From contig OZ271855.1 of NCBI GenBank assembly GCA_965601955.1, positions 2,914,001 to 2,978,000 on the forward strand: a DNA stretch of 64,000 bases, read 5' to 3'. This document shows, one piece after another, positions 35,747 through 44,152 of this stretch (the stretch's first letter is position 1; the number at the start of each line of letters is the position of its first letter). A model generated the notes under the pieces. The model did not search any database, was not told the origin of the DNA, and saw only the letters and a program-made list of their open reading frames with translations. The stretch comes from RHLJ01 sp965601955 (GTDB lineage: Bacteria > Bacteroidota > Rhodothermia > Balneolales > Balneolaceae). Position numbers and translations under genes: made by a program.

Positions 35747-38698
35747 TTATTTAATAAGAGTCATTTTTTTGGTGAGGATACTGCTTCCAATTTGTAGTCT
35801 ATAGATGTATAAACCACTTGCGAGTCTAGAAGCATCAAAGTTGATGGAATACCGTCCCGCGCTTTTAGCTTCATTGAGAAGCTCCGTTACCTTTCTTCCC
35901 AGTAAGTCAAATACTTCCAGTTTTACTGTTGCCTGCTCCGGTACCGCAAAATTAATGGTTGTACTTGGGTTAAATGGATTCGGATAGTTTTGATCTAATT
36001 CAATTTCTCTCGGAAGGTTGGAGACTGGCTCAACTGCAACCGAAGTGCTTGTACTGATTTTAACTAAAAATCTCGAAGTTGAATCAGCACTTTTTGCTTT
36101 AACTACTTCTGAAGAAAAGATTCCATGGTTAGGTAGTACAAGTTCATCTTGTGAAGGCGCAATATTTTGCGTCTTTACCAACTTAATCTTTGTATCTGTA
36201 GTGAAGGTATAATTCGAAGCCTTCGTCAGATCAGTTTCTATATCCATTTCGGTGTCTACCAATATGATACTCATTCCTTCGGGCAGACTTTTGAGAGCCC
36301 AGGCAAGCTCAAGATTTCCTGGTAAACTACTTCCATCAAAATCTAAGGGAATGGTTAGAGATTCTTCCAGCCGAATCGGCAACGCATTTATATCCAACCC
36401 GGATCCATCTTCAAGTTTAGTATATAAACTCAGATAATCTGCACTTAGGGGCTTAAGCTTGTAAGCATCCAGAGCATCTTTATGTATGCTAGCTTGTTCA
36501 TGAAACAGTACGATTGCATTTGAGGATAGCATACTATCAGTAAGGGTGAATTTAATTTCGGGAACTGGTGCTTGCTTTCGAAGAATTCCGCCACCTGTTC
36601 GTGTAGAATCATTGAGGATTAAAGACGGGTTTATTGCATTCGCTTTTACCCAAAAACCTTGCCAGGGTGCAATTAATCCATTGTCCAGGGTGCCCGTTAT
36701 TCCATTCCATGTCAGGTAGGCTCCTGCTCCACTATTTTGTGAATCATCCCAAACATACATAGATGCATCCAGATTGGCAGAACTCAATCCATTGCTGGCA
36801 TCCCAATCTATGCTCGCACCGAAAGGATTCCCTACCAGGTTCCAGCCATCGTCTGAAATAGTTCCGGTATCCGTAAAAGAAAGAGAGGGGGTAACAGTTC
36901 CATTATTCTGGGTTTCTTCTACACGGATATTTTTTGGAAAGCCATCCGGAATAGCGTCAAAATCATCGTCATCATATACAAAGGTAATAAACGCTGCACC
37001 GGGAGATGGAACATCAGTGGCATTAGAAATGGAAACGAATTGTTGTGTGGCCTCATCCCATGTATACACGTTTGAAGTACCACTTAGAGCATCAGCTCCA
37101 GTAAATCCTTGTGTAGCCAATGAATCCAGCAATGTTGAGTACGCAACGTTTGCAAAGGGAGAGGATATTATCCTCCAGCCTTCTCCACCACTTATGAAAG
37201 TACCTCGTGGGTGCGGTTCATTTGAAAGCCTGGCCCCATTTTCAAGGGTTCCATGATTGGCAGTTCCGGTAGCATCCGTAATTGTAGATGTAGAGAATTC
37301 ATCAAATGAATAATAAGCAGCTAAACCAGTCTCATCTCCCACTAGTTTTTGATACATATTCATTCGGATTTGTTCCTCTGTGCGAACCGTACTCCAAAGC
37401 CTTAATTCATCTATACTAGCTGCTAATGCGCTAGTTCCTGACCGGGAGCCAACCGTGACTACACCCGCGTTAAGAGTAATATTCCCTGTAAAATTGCTAT
37501 TTGTGTTGTCAAGTATTCCGTCAACATATATACGAGCTTGATTGATAGAACTTTTAAGCGTAACCGCAAAATGATGCCACTCTCCATCCATTATTTGTTG
37601 TGTAGTTACTATCGAGCTGCTGCCTGCGTTATTAGGGTCCACTGAAAATCGAAGATACCCTGTCCCGGAATCTCCACCCGCATTACTGGTTTTGATATAA
37701 TATTCGTGATCGAATATGCCCTTTTCCAGGACAATACCATTTGTTGATCCAGATCCTTTAATCCAAAATTCGATGGTCAAAGAGTCAATAAACTGGTTTG
37801 AAGTATGACCATGTGGAATATTCAGATAATCATTGACCCCATCCAATGACAACGATAACCCTGTAATATCACTGCCCGGGTCTATAGGTACATTCCCAAC
37901 CGGATCCGGAGCAGATAATGTCTGGACAACTTCATTAATGACTACTTCTGTTACTTCAGCATCCAATACGTTTCCCGGACTTGCACTAGATGAAACATCA
38001 AGAGCCAGCCAAAAATAGTTGGAACCTTCTTCCAAATCCATTTCCTCAGAAAATACCATTTCTCCATCAGGGCTCTCAATTTCATCCCCATATGATGTAT
38101 CTGTAGAAAAGATATTTTCATCAACAGTACTATACATATATGCATCCGATATATCCGAGACGGAACTACTTCCATCAGTATCAAGTGTTAAGCTATGCAA
38201 AACAGCTTCAACTCCACTCACAACGATATTTATCTTTAATATTGGAATCTCACCCCCTCCTGAGGTAGTTACGGTGTCCACTTGTTCCACAATTACCAGG
38301 ATACCAGTTGTGGTTTCGAAATTGGCCTGGGATTTTGCTAAAGGAAAAGCATAGCCAGGCTCATTACCAGGTAAACTGAACGAACCATCTGCAAGACCAT
38401 TTGTATCTATATCGTTATTTGTATGTGAGGAATAGAAATCCCCTAAAAATTGACCGAATTGCGTTCCTCCATCATGTGTATAAATTTCTTCGTGTCCTGA
38501 ATTCCAAAAATCTCCTATAGAAGAAGAAGAGGTGATACTATCTGTTATATCATTTAAATAAATACGATTGCTTCCAGTAGGGCTTACATACCAGGTTTTT
38601 TTTGCACTTAAAGGAACGGTCACGAGACTTATAAGTAAAAGGAATATTGGTAATACCAGTAAATATTTGAGCATGGGAATTAGATTGATTTTTTTCAT
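35747..38698 (-). CDS. Type IX secreted LamG protein, cassette 3
   Basis: A 983-residue secreted protein; start chosen at 38698 (MKKINLIPMLKYLLVLPIFL, signal peptide to VPLSAKK) rather than 11 codons upstream. Residues about 25-270 are a beta-rich region I cannot name (TWYVSPTGSNRIYLND, YTHDGGTQFGQFLGDFY, NYFWLALDVSSSASPGN). A LamG domain follows at about 280-490 (LTIEFWIKGSG, GEWHHFAVTLKSSINQARIY, ASIDELRLWSTVRTEEQIRM). From about 500 comes the shared module (GGEGWRIISSPF, TQGFTGADALSG, GWNLVGNPFGASIDWDASNG, APWQGFWVKAN), and the C-terminus is a T9SS domain (LDQNYPNPFNPSTTINFAVP, LLGRKVTELLNE). The wording of the shared module is closest to cassette 2. Confidence 0.88.
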   Translation of the reverse strand: MKKINLIPMLKYLLVLPIFLLLISLVTVPLSAKKTWYVSPTGSNRIYLNDITDSITSSSSIGDFWNSGHEEIYTHDGGTQFGQFLGDFYSSHTNNDIDTNGLADGSFSLPGNEPGYAFPLAKSQANFETTTGILVIVEQVDTVTTSGGGEIPILKINIVVSGVEAVLHSLTLDTDGSSSVSDISDAYMYSTVDENIFSTDTSYGDEIESPDGEMVFSEEMDLEEGSNYFWLALDVSSSASPGNVLDAEVTEVVINEVVQTLSAPDPVGNVPIDPGSDITGLSLSLDGVNDYLNIPHGHTSNQFIDSLTIEFWIKGSGSTNGIVLEKGIFDHEYYIKTSNAGGDSGTGYLRFSVDPNNAGSSSIVTTQQIMDGEWHHFAVTLKSSINQARIYVDGILDNTNSNFTGNITLNAGVVTVGSRSGTSALAASIDELRLWSTVRTEEQIRMNMYQKLVGDETGLAAYYSFDEFSTSTITDATGTANHGTLENGARLSNEPHPRGTFISGGEGWRIISSPFANVAYSTLLDSLATQGFTGADALSGTSNVYTWDEATQQFVSISNATDVPSPGAAFITFVYDDDDFDAIPDGFPKNIRVEETQNNGTVTPSLSFTDTGTISDDGWNLVGNPFGASIDWDASNGLSSANLDASMYVWDDSQNSGAGAYLTWNGITGTLDNGLIAPWQGFWVKANAINPSLILNDSTRTGGGILRKQAPVPEIKFTLTDSMLSSNAIVLFHEQASIHKDALDAYKLKPLSADYLSLYTKLEDGSGLDINALPIRLEESLTIPLDFDGSSLPGNLELAWALKSLPEGMSIILVDTEMDIETDLTKASNYTFTTDTKIKLVKTQNIAPSQDELVLPNHGIFSSEVVKAKSADSTSRFLVKISTSTSVAVEPVSNLPREIELDQNYPNPFNPSTTINFAVPEQATVKLEVFDLLGRKVTELLNEAKSAGRYSINFDASRLASGLYIYRLQIGSSILTKKMTLIK

Positions 38699-38825
38699 GA
38701 TGTTTTGGATTTCGATTTGGAAGCTTGGCACAATAAGAACCTAGGAAACTATTTATGTTTTTTAAGTTTCCAATTATTTAAATTTTTTTTGGTATTTCAT
38801 AGTGGTGATAACTTATTTAAGTATT

Positions 38826-39434
38826 TCATTCTTCAAAAAAGGCATACTTATCCTTGGCTTCTGGAGTTAACGCACCTTCGATTAATAATTTCATAATTCC
38901 ATTAAAAGCTTCTTTTGCAGAAAAGGAGTGTTGGGTTAAAACTTTTGGATTTACAATAGATTCCACTGAACTGATGAATACCATATGAAACAAATCTATA
39001 TTTATATCTGCTCTAAAAATGTGTTCCCTTTTTGCCTGTTCAAACATTTCGTAAAGGTGAGAAAGAATATGTTCAGAACGAAAGGTTTCAATTTCTTGCC
39101 AAAGTGCTGGTGATGAGTTTTGTACATCCAATACAAATTGTTTACTCATCTTGCCAAGCATTTCACCTAGTACAAACATTAAATCAATCATTTTCTTTTC
39201 AAAGGAATCATCCGAGTCTACAATTCTTTTCACTTTCTTTCGAACACGGCGAGTAAACAACTCCACTACACCCTTTAATAAATCCTGTTTGCTTGGAAAA
39301 AACTTATAAATAGTCTTTTTGCTTACCCTAAGTTCAGAAGCAATTTCATCCATATTCACTTTAGACACACCCGAGTTCATATACCGATTAGAGGCATGTT
39401 CCAGAATTTTTTTTTCGTTCTCGTCTCTAATCAT
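38826..39434 (-). CDS. TetR-family transcriptional repressor
   Basis: A 202-residue regulator with an N-terminal TetR HTH (residues about 10-55: ILEHASNRYMNSGVSKVNMD, then ASELRVSKKTIYKFFPSKQD) and a variable all-helical ligand domain. A perfect inverted repeat of 13 bp (39442-39475) starts eight bases before the start codon and is very likely its own operator. No effector gene is adjacent in divergent orientation, since groEL lies on the same strand to the right and ends before it. The ligand is unknown. Confidence 0.93.
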   Translation of the reverse strand: MIRDENEKKILEHASNRYMNSGVSKVNMDEIASELRVSKKTIYKFFPSKQDLLKGVVELFTRRVRKKVKRIVDSDDSFEKKMIDLMFVLGEMLGKMSKQFVLDVQNSSPALWQEIETFRSEHILSHLYEMFEQAKREHIFRADINIDLFHMVFISSVESIVNPKVLTQHSFSAKEAFNGIMKLLIEGALTPEAKDKYAFFEE

Positions 39435-39441
39435 ATGCTAC

Positions 39442-39475
39442 AATGGAAACTATTTTAGCTTGAATAGTTTCCATT
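39442..39475. promoter_or_regulatory. Perfect 13-bp inverted repeat, TetR operator
   Basis: AATGGAAACTATT (39442-39454) and AATAGTTTCCATT (39463-39475) are exact reverse complements separated by eight bases, just upstream of the TetR gene. Autoregulation is the natural reading. Confidence 0.75.
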
Positions 39476-39531
39476 ATAATGGATATACTTTCAGTTGTCA
39501 ACTTAAAATTGAAGTTTTATTTCCCTCCTAA

Positions 39532-39566
39532 AGAAAAACCCCGAACAACTTAATGCCCGGGGCTTT
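39532..39566 (-). terminator. Terminator of groESL
   Basis: CCCCG (39539-39543) pairs with CGGGG (39558-39562), followed on the minus strand by T-rich sequence, 32 bases after groEL. Confidence 0.7.
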
Positions 39567-39597
39567 AATCCTTTAAAAAGATATAGAGAGAATGATC

Positions 39598-41238
39598 TTA
39601 CATCATTCCACCCATGCCTCCCATTCCGCCCATGTCTGGCATAGCCGGAGCCGGAGCACTTTCCTCTGGTTTTTCAGATACTACTGCTTCAGTAGTAAGT
39701 AATAATCCAGCAACAGAAGCCGCATTTTGAAGTGCATTTCTGGTCACTTTAGTAGGATCAATTACACCAGCTTTAATCAGGTCTTCGTAAACCTCAGTTC
39801 GTGCGTTGTATCCGAAAGCGTCTTTTCCTTCCAATACCTTCTGGATTACGATAGCACCTTCAACACCTGCGTTGTTTGCGATGGTTCTTAGTGGAGCTTC
39901 AACCGCAGTTCTTACGATATCAAATCCTACTTTCTCATCAGCATTTGCTGCTTCAATACCATCTAATGCAGAAACCGTTCTGAGAAGAGCAACACCACCA
40001 CCAGGTACAATACCTTCTTCAACAGCAGCTCTGGTCGCATGTAATGCATCTTCAACACGAGCTTTCTTTTCTTTCATCTCTACTTCAGAAGCAGCACCGA
40101 TATAAAGCACCGCAACGCCACCGCTAAGCTTGGCTAGACGCTCCTGTAGCTTCTCACGGTCGTAGTCAGAAGTAGTAGTTTCAATTTGAGATTTGATTTG
40201 GTTCACACGAGCGGTGATGTCATCAGCGTTTCCTGCACCATCAACAACAGTAGTGTTGTCTTTGTCGATAGTTACGCTTGCTGCCTGACCTAAGTAATCA
40301 AGAGTAGCGTTCTCAAGTTTGTATCCACGCTCTTCAGAGATAACGGTACCGCCAGTTAGAATAGCGATGTCCTCCAACATTGCTTTTCTTCGGTCGCCAA
40401 AACCAGGAGCTTTAACAGCTGCGATTTTAAGAGAGCCACGAAGCTTGTTAACTACTAATGTAGCTAGTGCTTCACCTTCCACATCTTCAGCGATGATAAG
40501 AAGAGGCTTGCCAGTTTGAACTACTTTTTCAAGTACTGGAAGAAGATCCTTCATGTTTGAAATCTTCTTGTCGAAGATCAGGATATAAGGAGTTTCAAGT
40601 ACGGTAGTCATTTTTTCGGAATCAGTAACGAAGTACGGAGAAAGGTATCCGCGGTCGAACTGCATACCTTCTACAGTATCAAGGGTAGTATCAGTACCTT
40701 TTGCTTCTTCAACAGTGATAACACCATCTTTACCTACCTTTTCCATGGCATCTGCAATCAGGTTTCCGATGAACTCATCGTTGTTTGCAGAAATGGTACC
40801 TACCTGAGCAATTTCGTTTCGGTCATCAATTTCTTTGCTCAATTCTTTTAAAGAAGCAACGATAGCATCCACTGCCTTATCGATTCCTCTTTTAAGATCC
40901 ATTGGGTTAGCGCCAGCAGTTACGTTTTTCAATCCTGCACTTACAATCGCCTGAGCAAGTACGGTAGCTGTAGTAGTACCGTCACCAGCATTATCAGAAG
41001 TTCTGGAAGCAACTTCTTTTACCATTTGAGCTCCCATGTTTTCCACTTTATCGGCAAGCTCGATTTCTTTGGCTACAGTAACACCGTCTTTAGTTACGTT
41101 TGGTGCTCCAAATGACTTTTCAATTACAACATTACGTCCACGAGGCCCTAGGGTAACTTTCACGGCGTCAGCAAGTTTATCAACACCGCGCTTTAAAGCG
41201 TCGCGTGCCTCCATATCGTAGTGAACTAACTTTGACAT
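39598..41238 (-). CDS. groEL: Chaperonin GroEL
   Basis: A 546-residue chaperonin of normal length. Landmarks are KVTLGPRGRNVVIEKSFGAP, the ATP-site DGTTTATVLAQAI, GISANND-like VGTISANNDEFIGN, and the C-terminal GGM repeats (MGGMGGMGGMM). GroEL rings with the GroES lid fold proteins in the cytoplasm. It is 54 bases after groES in the same operon and ends at a clear terminator. No CIRCE element is visible upstream of groES, so heat control may be by another route (for example an alternative sigma factor; inference). Confidence 0.99.
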   Translation of the reverse strand: MSKLVHYDMEARDALKRGVDKLADAVKVTLGPRGRNVVIEKSFGAPNVTKDGVTVAKEIELADKVENMGAQMVKEVASRTSDNAGDGTTTATVLAQAIVSAGLKNVTAGANPMDLKRGIDKAVDAIVASLKELSKEIDDRNEIAQVGTISANNDEFIGNLIADAMEKVGKDGVITVEEAKGTDTTLDTVEGMQFDRGYLSPYFVTDSEKMTTVLETPYILIFDKKISNMKDLLPVLEKVVQTGKPLLIIAEDVEGEALATLVVNKLRGSLKIAAVKAPGFGDRRKAMLEDIAILTGGTVISEERGYKLENATLDYLGQAASVTIDKDNTTVVDGAGNADDITARVNQIKSQIETTTSDYDREKLQERLAKLSGGVAVLYIGAASEVEMKEKKARVEDALHATRAAVEEGIVPGGGVALLRTVSALDGIEAANADEKVGFDIVRTAVEAPLRTIANNAGVEGAIVIQKVLEGKDAFGYNARTEVYEDLIKAGVIDPTKVTRNALQNAASVAGLLLTTEAVVSEKPEESAPAPAMPDMGGMGGMGGMM

Positions 41239-41292
41239 AGTTTTCTTAATTCAGTTTTAAGTTATTGATTTAATTTCGTTGGGTGGGTTGGG

Positions 41293-41580
41293 TTAGGCAA
41301 GGATTCCCACAATATCAGATTCACGCATAATTAGGAACTCTTCTCCATCCAGAGTTACTTCAGTTCCAGCGTATTTACCGTAAAGGACTTTATCCCCTTC
41401 TTTCACAGTCAGGTCAATTTTGTTCCCGTTTTCAACTTTTCCGGGTCCTACCGCAACAACTGTACCTTGTTGTGGTTTTTCTTTAGCTGTATCAGGGATG
41501 TACAGACCAGAGCTGGTTACTTCTTCAGCTACGTCCGCTTTCACGAGTACGCGGTCGCCTAAAGGTTTGATGCTAGCCAT
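41293..41580 (-). CDS. groES: Co-chaperonin GroES
   Basis: A 95-residue co-chaperonin of normal length: IKPLGDRVLVKADVAEE, mobile-loop region TSSGLYIPDTAKEKPQQGTV, VGPGKVENG and the closing strands EEFLIMRESDIVGILA. It caps the GroEL ring. It is the first gene of the groES-groEL operon; an AGGAG-like ribosome site (AAAAGGAGTCATACAC) lies just before the ATG. Confidence 0.99.
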   Translation of the reverse strand: MASIKPLGDRVLVKADVAEEVTSSGLYIPDTAKEKPQQGTVVAVGPGKVENGNKIDLTVKEGDKVLYGKYAGTEVTLDGEEFLIMRESDIVGILA

Positions 41581-41686
41581 GTGTATGACTCCTTTTGATT
41601 TTTAGTTAGTGTTTAAGATTGATGGGCATTGCCCTTTTATTTCAGCTGCTTTAAAGCAAGTACCGTACCAAATCATTCCATTCTGA

Positions 41687-42445
41687 TCACTTTTCTAATT
41701 GTGAAGCCAATTCTGCATAAATGTCAGGCGCCCAATCTTCTGCCCTCTGGTCATAATTGAATCCCTCCGGGAAAAAATCCCCCAAAGCAGGCTTTAGTGA
41801 GTTACTGAGTTTCTTCCGCCTTTGATTGAATGCCGTACGCACTACTCTTTTCAGCATGACATCGGAGCATGGTAATGCTGGTTTGTTGAATGTAAGTCGT
41901 ACAACTGAGCTCATCACTTTAGGAGGAGGGCTAAATGAGTTGGGAGAAACATCAAAGAGTAATTCGGCTGTACTCATTAATTGGGTCTGTACTGAAAGTA
42001 TGCCATAATCTTTTGTGGATGGGGAGGCAACCAGACGTTGTGCCACTTCTTTCTGCATCATCACAATGGCTTCTGTAAAAAGTGATCGTGATTCAAACAG
42101 ACTGAATAGGATCGGACTGGTTATATAATAGGGCAGATTTCCGATTACATAATTCCTGCGAGCTTCTGAAATGAGTTCTTTCCAATCCACCTTTAGTACA
42201 TCTTTGTTATGAATGGTCAAACCCGGAAATTCCTGATCCAGAACAGCAACAGCCCGTTCATCCAACTCGATAACATGCACATCTTCGTAGTTCTGAACCA
42301 GCCATTTTGTTAATGCTCCGGTTCCCGGGCCTATTTCAATGATCCGGTCGGAAGCTTCAGCCTGAATGGAACCCAGGATCTTGGCGATGATATTGTTATC
42401 GCTAAGAAAATGCTGACCAAGACTTTTTTTGGTTTTAAAGCTCAA
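41687..42445 (-). CDS. rsmA: 16S rRNA dimethyladenosine transferase RsmA/KsgA
   Basis: A 252-residue enzyme of usual length that dimethylates A1518 and A1519 of 16S rRNA using S-adenosylmethionine. It starts KTKKSLGQHFLSDNNIIAKI, has the SAM motif IIEIGPGTGALT, the acidic ribose-binding turn VIELDERAV, the catalytic NLPY in YVIGNLPYYITSPILFSLFE, and the C-terminal RRKKLSNSLKP signature. It is between groES and a small secreted protein; a late stage ribosome-assembly role is established for the family. Confidence 0.98.
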   Translation of the reverse strand: MSFKTKKSLGQHFLSDNNIIAKILGSIQAEASDRIIEIGPGTGALTKWLVQNYEDVHVIELDERAVAVLDQEFPGLTIHNKDVLKVDWKELISEARRNYVIGNLPYYITSPILFSLFESRSLFTEAIVMMQKEVAQRLVASPSTKDYGILSVQTQLMSTAELLFDVSPNSFSPPPKVMSSVVRLTFNKPALPCSDVMLKRVVRTAFNQRRKKLSNSLKPALGDFFPEGFNYDQRAEDWAPDIYAELASQLEK

Positions 42446-42478
42446 TGAATCCCTTTAATTAAATACCTGTTTCATGAT

Positions 42479-43054
42479 TTAGGGCAATCGTAACAAAAAT
42501 CCAACTGTAATTCCTGAATATGATTCCTCCTGGTTCACATTTCCGCTGAGTGCGACTTTAACTCCAAATCGATTTCCTGAAGAAGAAACCGAAACTTCGT
42601 AGGGGAATCCCATTCTAATGTGCTTGATCTCTTCATATCTTCTCCCCCCTATATTACCCGCTGAAATAAGATCCCCCTGTTCGATAATTCTAACAACTGC
42701 TACACCGCCTAAAATCGAAAGAAATAAATTACTTTCCGGTCTTTTTCTACCCAGTAAAATACTCTTACCGAATAAAAGACCGATATCCTGAGAATGCTCA
42801 AGAGGTTCATCAGCGAGAACTCTAATACCCTCATAAATGCCATTTACTCGAAATTGGAGTAATCCAACTTCAGATTTTAAACCTACTCCGAAATTATAGG
42901 CTAAATCCTCCTTAGTTAGTGCAGGGCCTAAGGCAAGAGTATATAACTCAACCTGAACACCTTGAGGTTCTGAATCAGAACTTTGCCCCTTCAAGTTGCT
43001 TTGAAAAATTAGAAGGATGCCAAAGCAAATAGCTATGCTCTTAAGTATTGTCAT
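42479..43054 (-). CDS. Small secreted protein, possible outer-membrane barrel
   Basis: A 191-residue protein with a signal peptide (SIAICFGILLIFQSNLKGQ). The mature part has alternating strands (VQVELYTLALGPALT, LAYNFGVGLKSEVGLLQFRV, NLFLSILGGVAVVRII, RFGVKVALSGNV) and ends in GITVGFLLRLP, a terminal aromatic/hydrophobic strand as in outer-membrane barrels. No known domain is recognised. It lies 33 bases before rsmA but the strand and spacing only weakly suggest co-transcription. Confidence 0.6.
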   Translation of the reverse strand: MTILKSIAICFGILLIFQSNLKGQSSDSEPQGVQVELYTLALGPALTKEDLAYNFGVGLKSEVGLLQFRVNGIYEGIRVLADEPLEHSQDIGLLFGKSILLGRKRPESNLFLSILGGVAVVRIIEQGDLISAGNIGGRRYEEIKHIRMGFPYEVSVSSSGNRFGVKVALSGNVNQEESYSGITVGFLLRLP

Positions 43055-43115
43055 AATTGAACTTAAGAAACAATATTTACTTCTTCACCTTTCTTTCCAG
43101 ATTTGAAAACGTAGA

Positions 43116-44078
43116 TTATTTCTTAGTAAACCAAACCGGCTTTTCAATAGACTTGGAAAGACGTTCTGCAGTAGAACCAAGCAAGAAGCGGGCAGCTCCT
43201 GTTCGGCCATGAGTACTCATCACTAACAAGTCACCGTGTTCATCCATGTAATCCACAATTTCCTGGTATACCGTTATGCCTTTGAGGATAGTAGTTTCTA
43301 CTGATATCGTTGTTTGGTTGGCACCTTCATTCAATACCAACAAATCCTCAAAAACGGTTCCGGTTCTTTTAATTGATAATAACTTGTGATGGTCTTTTAG
43401 GTACTGATCCAAATTTTGGATTAACGACTCATACACCGGTTGATTATCAACTCCAGCAGGGACATATGGAATCATATAAGAATCTGAAGCATAAAGCTCA
43501 ATCACGTGTACAAGGCTTATATTCGCGTTTAGTGTTCGGGCCACTTCAAATGCAGGGATGATGGACGAGTACGAGGTTTCTGAGAAATCAAGCGGAACAA
43601 CAATATTTGCTGTATGCTCAAAATCGAAAGAATGATTCACTCTAAATACCGGAACCTTGCTAAAACGAATTACTTTCTCAGTAGTACCTCCCAAAATATG
43701 CGGAGAGCTATGCTCCCCCCTTCCGGATATGATCACTAAATCGTAATCATCTTCTTCGGTTTGTCGGGCAATTGCTTCAGATGGTTTTCGATCAATTACC
43801 GTTAATAGCCTGCCTCTGTATTCTTTTGGAATATACTTCGAAGCCAAAGCTTCCATTTTGGCATGAGCAACTTCGAGGGTATGAGGATAAAGCTTGTTTT
43901 CAATGGAGAATGGTACTCCCAAAGCTTCCATACTTTCATGAAAATACCTCATCACAGGTACCACATGAATTAAATCCACCGTACTACCAAAGGTGCTAAC
44001 GAAATTGGCGGCTGTTTTTAGGGCTACTTCGGAATTTTCTGAAAAATCGGTTGGGACGAGTATTCTGCTAATCTTCAT
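43116..44078 (-). CDS. Tandem-domain universal stress protein
   Basis: A 320-residue cytoplasmic protein made of two UspA domains: residues about 1-150 (ISRILVPTDFSENSEVALKT, with VIISGRGEHSSPHILGGTTE nucleotide-loop GX2GX9G(S/T)) and about 165-320 (NIVVPLDFSETSYSSIIPAF, VMSTHGRTGAARFLLGSTAE). I use the ATG at 44078 because CCTCC on the + strand (GGAGG on the coding strand) sits seven bases upstream; an open frame runs 12 codons further. UspA proteins bind ATP and respond to stress. It precedes the DUF368 transporter gene on the same strand at short distance but with a gap of about 75 bases. Confidence 0.92.
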   Translation of the reverse strand: MKISRILVPTDFSENSEVALKTAANFVSTFGSTVDLIHVVPVMRYFHESMEALGVPFSIENKLYPHTLEVAHAKMEALASKYIPKEYRGRLLTVIDRKPSEAIARQTEEDDYDLVIISGRGEHSSPHILGGTTEKVIRFSKVPVFRVNHSFDFEHTANIVVPLDFSETSYSSIIPAFEVARTLNANISLVHVIELYASDSYMIPYVPAGVDNQPVYESLIQNLDQYLKDHHKLLSIKRTGTVFEDLLVLNEGANQTTISVETTILKGITVYQEIVDYMDEHGDLLVMSTHGRTGAARFLLGSTAERLSKSIEKPVWFTKK

Positions 44079-44152
44079 TTTGACCTCCATGCTTTGGTTA
44101 TGTTCATGCTCCATTTATATATGCACAAACAAAATGAAGGTTTAATGAAGTA

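Noticed and set aside
37833..38354. Two short + strand open frames (61 and 111 codons)
   Set aside because: Both are antisense to the cassette 3 secreted protein, and neither shows a start signal or recognisable domain.
41581..41686. CIRCE heat-shock operator upstream of groES
   Set aside because: No TTAGCACTC-N9-GAGTGCTAA-like inverted repeat is present.
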